A stretch of DNA of 18,872 nt from an uncultured candidate division WPS-2 bacterium (GTDB lineage Bacteria > Vulcanimicrobiota > Vulcanimicrobiia > Vulcanimicrobiales > Vulcanimicrobiaceae), in NCBI GenBank assembly GCA_937927945.1, contig CALEYW010000083.1, forward strand, positions 1 to 18,872, written 5' to 3'. The position numbers and the translations under genes are program-made. Of this stretch, positions 16,077-18,872 are shown in pieces (the stretch's first letter is position 1; each line of letters starts with the position of its first letter). The notes under the pieces were generated by a model. That model did no database searches. It saw only the letters and a program-made list of their open reading frames with translations, and had not been told where the DNA came from.

Positions 16077-18857
16077 ATGCACGTCCACTTTCTGCGTATG
16101 CTGAGCGCTTTTTTCAGTATTTTGCTGATCGCGGCGCCGGCACTGGCCGCCGACCCGGCGGCCTCGACCGCGATCATTCAAGGCGTCGTCCGGGCCGGAG
16201 GCGGGCCGGTCCCGGCCGCCGCCGTGCGCATCAGTGGGCCCACGACCGTCTCCACGACCACCGACGCCAACGGCGCCTTCAGCGCGACCGTTCCCCCGGG
16301 CGTCTATCGCGTGGACGTCTCGAAGAGCGGCTACGTTGGCGCGGTGCTGACCGATCTCGCCGTCGTCGGCGGAAGCACCGTACCGGTGACGGTGGCCCTC
16401 AACCAGGCGGACCTCACCTCGCTGCAGACGATCGGCCGTGTCTCGACCGCCACCCGCGGCAGCGGCAGTGCGATCAACACGGGCACCGCGTCGTCCAACT
16501 TCATCGGCGCTCAGGACTTTGCGAACCTGGCGAACTCGCAGATCAACAACGTGCTGGAGCGGTTGCCCGACGTGACAATTCAGCACATGGGTAGTCAGCC
16601 CGACACGACGATCATCGTCGGCGGCGTGCAGCCCTACGAAACGCAAGTCCTCGTCGACGGTCACCCGATCGCGCTCGGCCAGTACGGCGTTTGGCTCAGC
16701 CAATATTTTCCGTCGTACTTGATCGGCGGCGTCGAGACGCAGTCCGGGCCCGGCAACACGACGCCGTTCGCGAACCTCGCGGTCGGTGGAACCGCGAACC
16801 TGCTGACCCCGGGGTTCACGACCCGTCCGGCCGCTGAATTCGTGACGGGTTACGACAATTACCAGGCGCAGTACTCGCATTTCCTCTCGAGCGGAGCGTT
16901 GGGCAAGCTCCAGTACGTCGCCGGCGCCGGCGTCGACGGCTACAACGGCCCGTACTTCGGCACGACGAAGTGCATCGTCACGCCGGACGGCTTCGGCGCC
17001 GCGGAGAACACGCCGGCGGCAACCGGGATCATCCAGACCTGCACCGATGCCAGCGGCTCGTTCTTCAACAAGGGCGAGGTCTTGAAGTTGCGCTACAACT
17101 TCTCGCCTGCGACGTCGTTCGAGGCGGGCTTTGTCGGAGCATGGGGCGGCTATAACCCGCAGGGAACCGCGTGGGGCACCTCGCTCGGCGCGACGACGAT
17201 CGTACCGTGCCTCACGTCGGACCCGAACAAGTGCAGCAATCCGAACTTCGCCAACCTCGTCGGCAGCAAGGTCCCGGGATATGGCTGGTATACCGGCTCG
17301 TCGGTGTACAACAACCAGACCCTCTTCGACGCGCAGTTTCGGACCTCGATTGGTAGTAACACTCTGCTAGTGCGCCCGTACGTCGGCGTCATCGAGCCGG
17401 AGATCATCCTCGGCGCCGGGCAAACGTCGTTTCCGAACTTCTTTTCACCGCTTGGCGTCGGGCCATCAAACCCTGACGCGAGCGATCCTAAGGGGCCGTA
17501 CCAAACGTTCGTGAACGACTGCAGCGCGAACTTTGGCACTCCGACGAACCCCTCTGGCGGCGTGACGGTCGTCAACAACCGGACCGAATGCTTCGGCGGG
17601 GCGTACACCACGTTCGAGCAAGATAAGCTGTACGGCTCGACGTTCTCGTTCTTGCACCCGATGGGCGACAGCCTCCTGAACTTCACCTACGACTTCCACG
17701 GCCAGAGCACGTTCGCGTACATCGACAACCCGACGTTCGTCGCGGTGCCGTTCTCGACCAATCGCTACTCGACGTTTTCGTTGACCGGCGACGTCCATCT
17801 CGTGCGCAATCTCGGCGTCGATGTCGGCTTGTACGACACGACGTGGAAAGTGAACGGCGTCCAGCGAGCCAACCCGGCATCGCTGACGGATACCTCACTG
17901 AAGGGTCTTTCGCGCAGCATCACGCGGTTCGATCCGCATCTCGCGCTGGTCTTCCGTCCGGTTGGCAGCCTCTCGTACCGCGCCTCGTACGGGACCTCGG
18001 CGACGTTCCCGTTCATCGGGCAAGTCAGCGGCCTGGCGACCTACCAGACGCCGGCCGCGTCGCTCGGACCGCCGTTCCAATTCGGCGGGACGCTGACGGA
18101 GAAGAACCCCAACCTCGTTCCGGAGGTCGCGATCGAAGAGGGTCTTGGGCTCGACAAGCGCTTCCGTAACGGTGCGGTCGTGAGCCTCGACCTGCAGAAC
18201 ACGGTCGTCCACAATGTCTTCGAGGAGCTGACTTCGGCGGTACAGTCGCCGACCGGTCTCGAGGGGATCTTCCTTCCGATCAACGTCGCGCGGCTCCGTA
18301 CGCAGCTGGCGACGCTGAAGTATCGCTATGCCCCGCGGGTCGGCTTCGGCTACAACGCGGAGGTCGCGGCGGAACGCTCGGTCGTCGACGGGTTGACGCC
18401 GAACCTCTACACGCCGAACGGTCCCGGAAGCTTTCCGGTCAACAACGTCCAGATCTGCGGCAACGGGGTCGCAGCCCCCGGCATCCCGACCTGCATCCCG
18501 TACCTGAAGGGGTACGGCCAGATGACCTACACCTGGCGCGACGGTACGTATGCGGGCGTCGGTATCAACTACCAAGGGAAGAACAACGCGTACTTCCAGC
18601 CGCCGTTCGCGCTGCTGGACTTCACGTTCCGCAAGCCGGTCACCAAGACGCTCGAGCTGCAAGTCGGCGTCGAGAACCTGCTCAACACCAACACCTACAA
18701 CCAGTACCTCGCGATGCCCAACCTCGGCACGCCGCTGACCGCGGCGACGACGGATACGAACTTCACGTCTGTCCAGCAGACGTCGTTCGTGCCGACGCTG
18801 GTCTCCGCGCCGCCGCGGATCGTGCGTCTGCAGCTGCGGCTCCACTCGGGGCGTTGA
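16077..18857 (+). CDS. TonB-dependent outer-membrane receptor with N-terminal carboxypeptidase-regulatory-like domain
   Basis: The 926-residue protein takes up a substrate across the outer membrane using TonB energy. A signal peptide (1-24, FFSILLIAAPALA) is followed by a carboxypeptidase-D regulatory-like beta sandwich (about 30-112: IIQGVVRAGGGPVPAAAVRI ... PPGVYRVDVSKSGYVG). A TonB-box candidate LQTIGRVST lies at 116-124. The plug (about 140-250) has INNVLERLPDV, IIVGGVQPYETQVLVDGHPI and NLAVGGTANL. The rest is a barrel with alternating strands and VGVENLLNTNTYNQY near the end. Eight cysteines form four close pairs (299/322, 378/386, 482/505, 794/806). The last residues are RLQLRLHSGR, not the usual terminal aromatic. 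GGGAG four bases before ATG 16077 supports this start over one 33 bases upstream. The substrate is unknown; no transport genes adjoin. Confidence 0.88.
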   Translation: MHVHFLRMLSAFFSILLIAAPALAADPAASTAIIQGVVRAGGGPVPAAAVRISGPTTVSTTTDANGAFSATVPPGVYRVDVSKSGYVGAVLTDLAVVGGSTVPVTVALNQADLTSLQTIGRVSTATRGSGSAINTGTASSNFIGAQDFANLANSQINNVLERLPDVTIQHMGSQPDTTIIVGGVQPYETQVLVDGHPIALGQYGVWLSQYFPSYLIGGVETQSGPGNTTPFANLAVGGTANLLTPGFTTRPAAEFVTGYDNYQAQYSHFLSSGALGKLQYVAGAGVDGYNGPYFGTTKCIVTPDGFGAAENTPAATGIIQTCTDASGSFFNKGEVLKLRYNFSPATSFEAGFVGAWGGYNPQGTAWGTSLGATTIVPCLTSDPNKCSNPNFANLVGSKVPGYGWYTGSSVYNNQTLFDAQFRTSIGSNTLLVRPYVGVIEPEIILGAGQTSFPNFFSPLGVGPSNPDASDPKGPYQTFVNDCSANFGTPTNPSGGVTVVNNRTECFGGAYTTFEQDKLYGSTFSFLHPMGDSLLNFTYDFHGQSTFAYIDNPTFVAVPFSTNRYSTFSLTGDVHLVRNLGVDVGLYDTTWKVNGVQRANPASLTDTSLKGLSRSITRFDPHLALVFRPVGSLSYRASYGTSATFPFIGQVSGLATYQTPAASLGPPFQFGGTLTEKNPNLVPEVAIEEGLGLDKRFRNGAVVSLDLQNTVVHNVFEELTSAVQSPTGLEGIFLPINVARLRTQLATLKYRYAPRVGFGYNAEVAAERSVVDGLTPNLYTPNGPGSFPVNNVQICGNGVAAPGIPTCIPYLKGYGQMTYTWRDGTYAGVGINYQGKNNAYFQPPFALLDFTFRKPVTKTLELQVGVENLLNTNTYNQYLAMPNLGTPLTAATTDTNFTSVQQTSFVPTLVSAPPRIVRLQLRLHSGR

Positions 18858-18872
18858 TCCGACGCCTCGCCG

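Noticed and set aside
16044..16078. TTGAGC...TACTAT as a promoter for the receptor gene
   Set aside because: The spacing is 23 bases and the -10 candidate overlaps the start codon, so it is not credible. No convincing promoter was found in 15948-16076.

Overview
The window reads as chromosomal DNA from a high-GC, Gram-negative (diderm) bacterium. A TonB-dependent outer-membrane receptor, a WaaE-like lipopolysaccharide-type glycosyltransferase and a lipoprotein support an outer membrane. The mix of a copper-amine-oxidase-type 'stalk' domain, an actinobacteria-like rpmE-prfA-prmC order, many GTG/TTG starts and GTGA gene overlaps would fit a deep-branching soil lineage such as Candidatus Eremiobacterota (WPS-2). 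That placement is inference only; no rRNA is present to fix it.

Left part (1-3600, minus strand). One tightly packed operon, transcribed right to left, holds a secreted proline-rich protein, O-acetylhomoserine sulfhydrylase (metY), a YccU-type CoA-binding protein and a LuxE-like acyl-protein synthetase. It ends at a strong hairpin at 16-49. A 181-base divergent region (3601-3781) separates it from the plus-strand genes.

Middle (3782-7550, plus strand). This is a translation cluster: bL31 (rpmE), a terminator-like hairpin, release factor 1 (prfA), then a MaoC-like hydratase and a zinc-free quinone oxidoreductase, then the RF1/RF2 glutamine methyltransferase (prmC). The hydratase/reductase pair sits between two genes that are usually neighbours, and two related palindromes lie at the 3' ends of prfA and prmC.

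Right part (7668-15593, plus strand). A run of seven overlapping or nearly abutting genes holds CTP synthase (pyrG), a GT2 and two tandem paralogous GT4 glycosyltransferases, a secreted stalk-domain/Ig-like protein, a family-5 solute-binding lipoprotein and a HIT hydrolase. The three transferases look like a short envelope-glycan module attached to pyrG. A separate unit follows, with its own promoter, a structured leader, a short bS21 gene (rpsU) and a perfect 11-bp terminator stem. The window closes with a full-length TonB-dependent receptor (16077-18857).

No gene-free stretch exceeds 300 bases. I see no tRNA, rRNA, CRISPR array, transposase or phage gene. Most of the window is ordinary housekeeping and envelope content. 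The most interesting points are the split prfA-prmC locus with its paired palindromes, the terminator abutting the prfA start, a probable leaderless rpmE, a probable CTG start in the GT2 gene, the LuxE-like enzyme in a methionine operon, and the four close cysteine pairs in the receptor.
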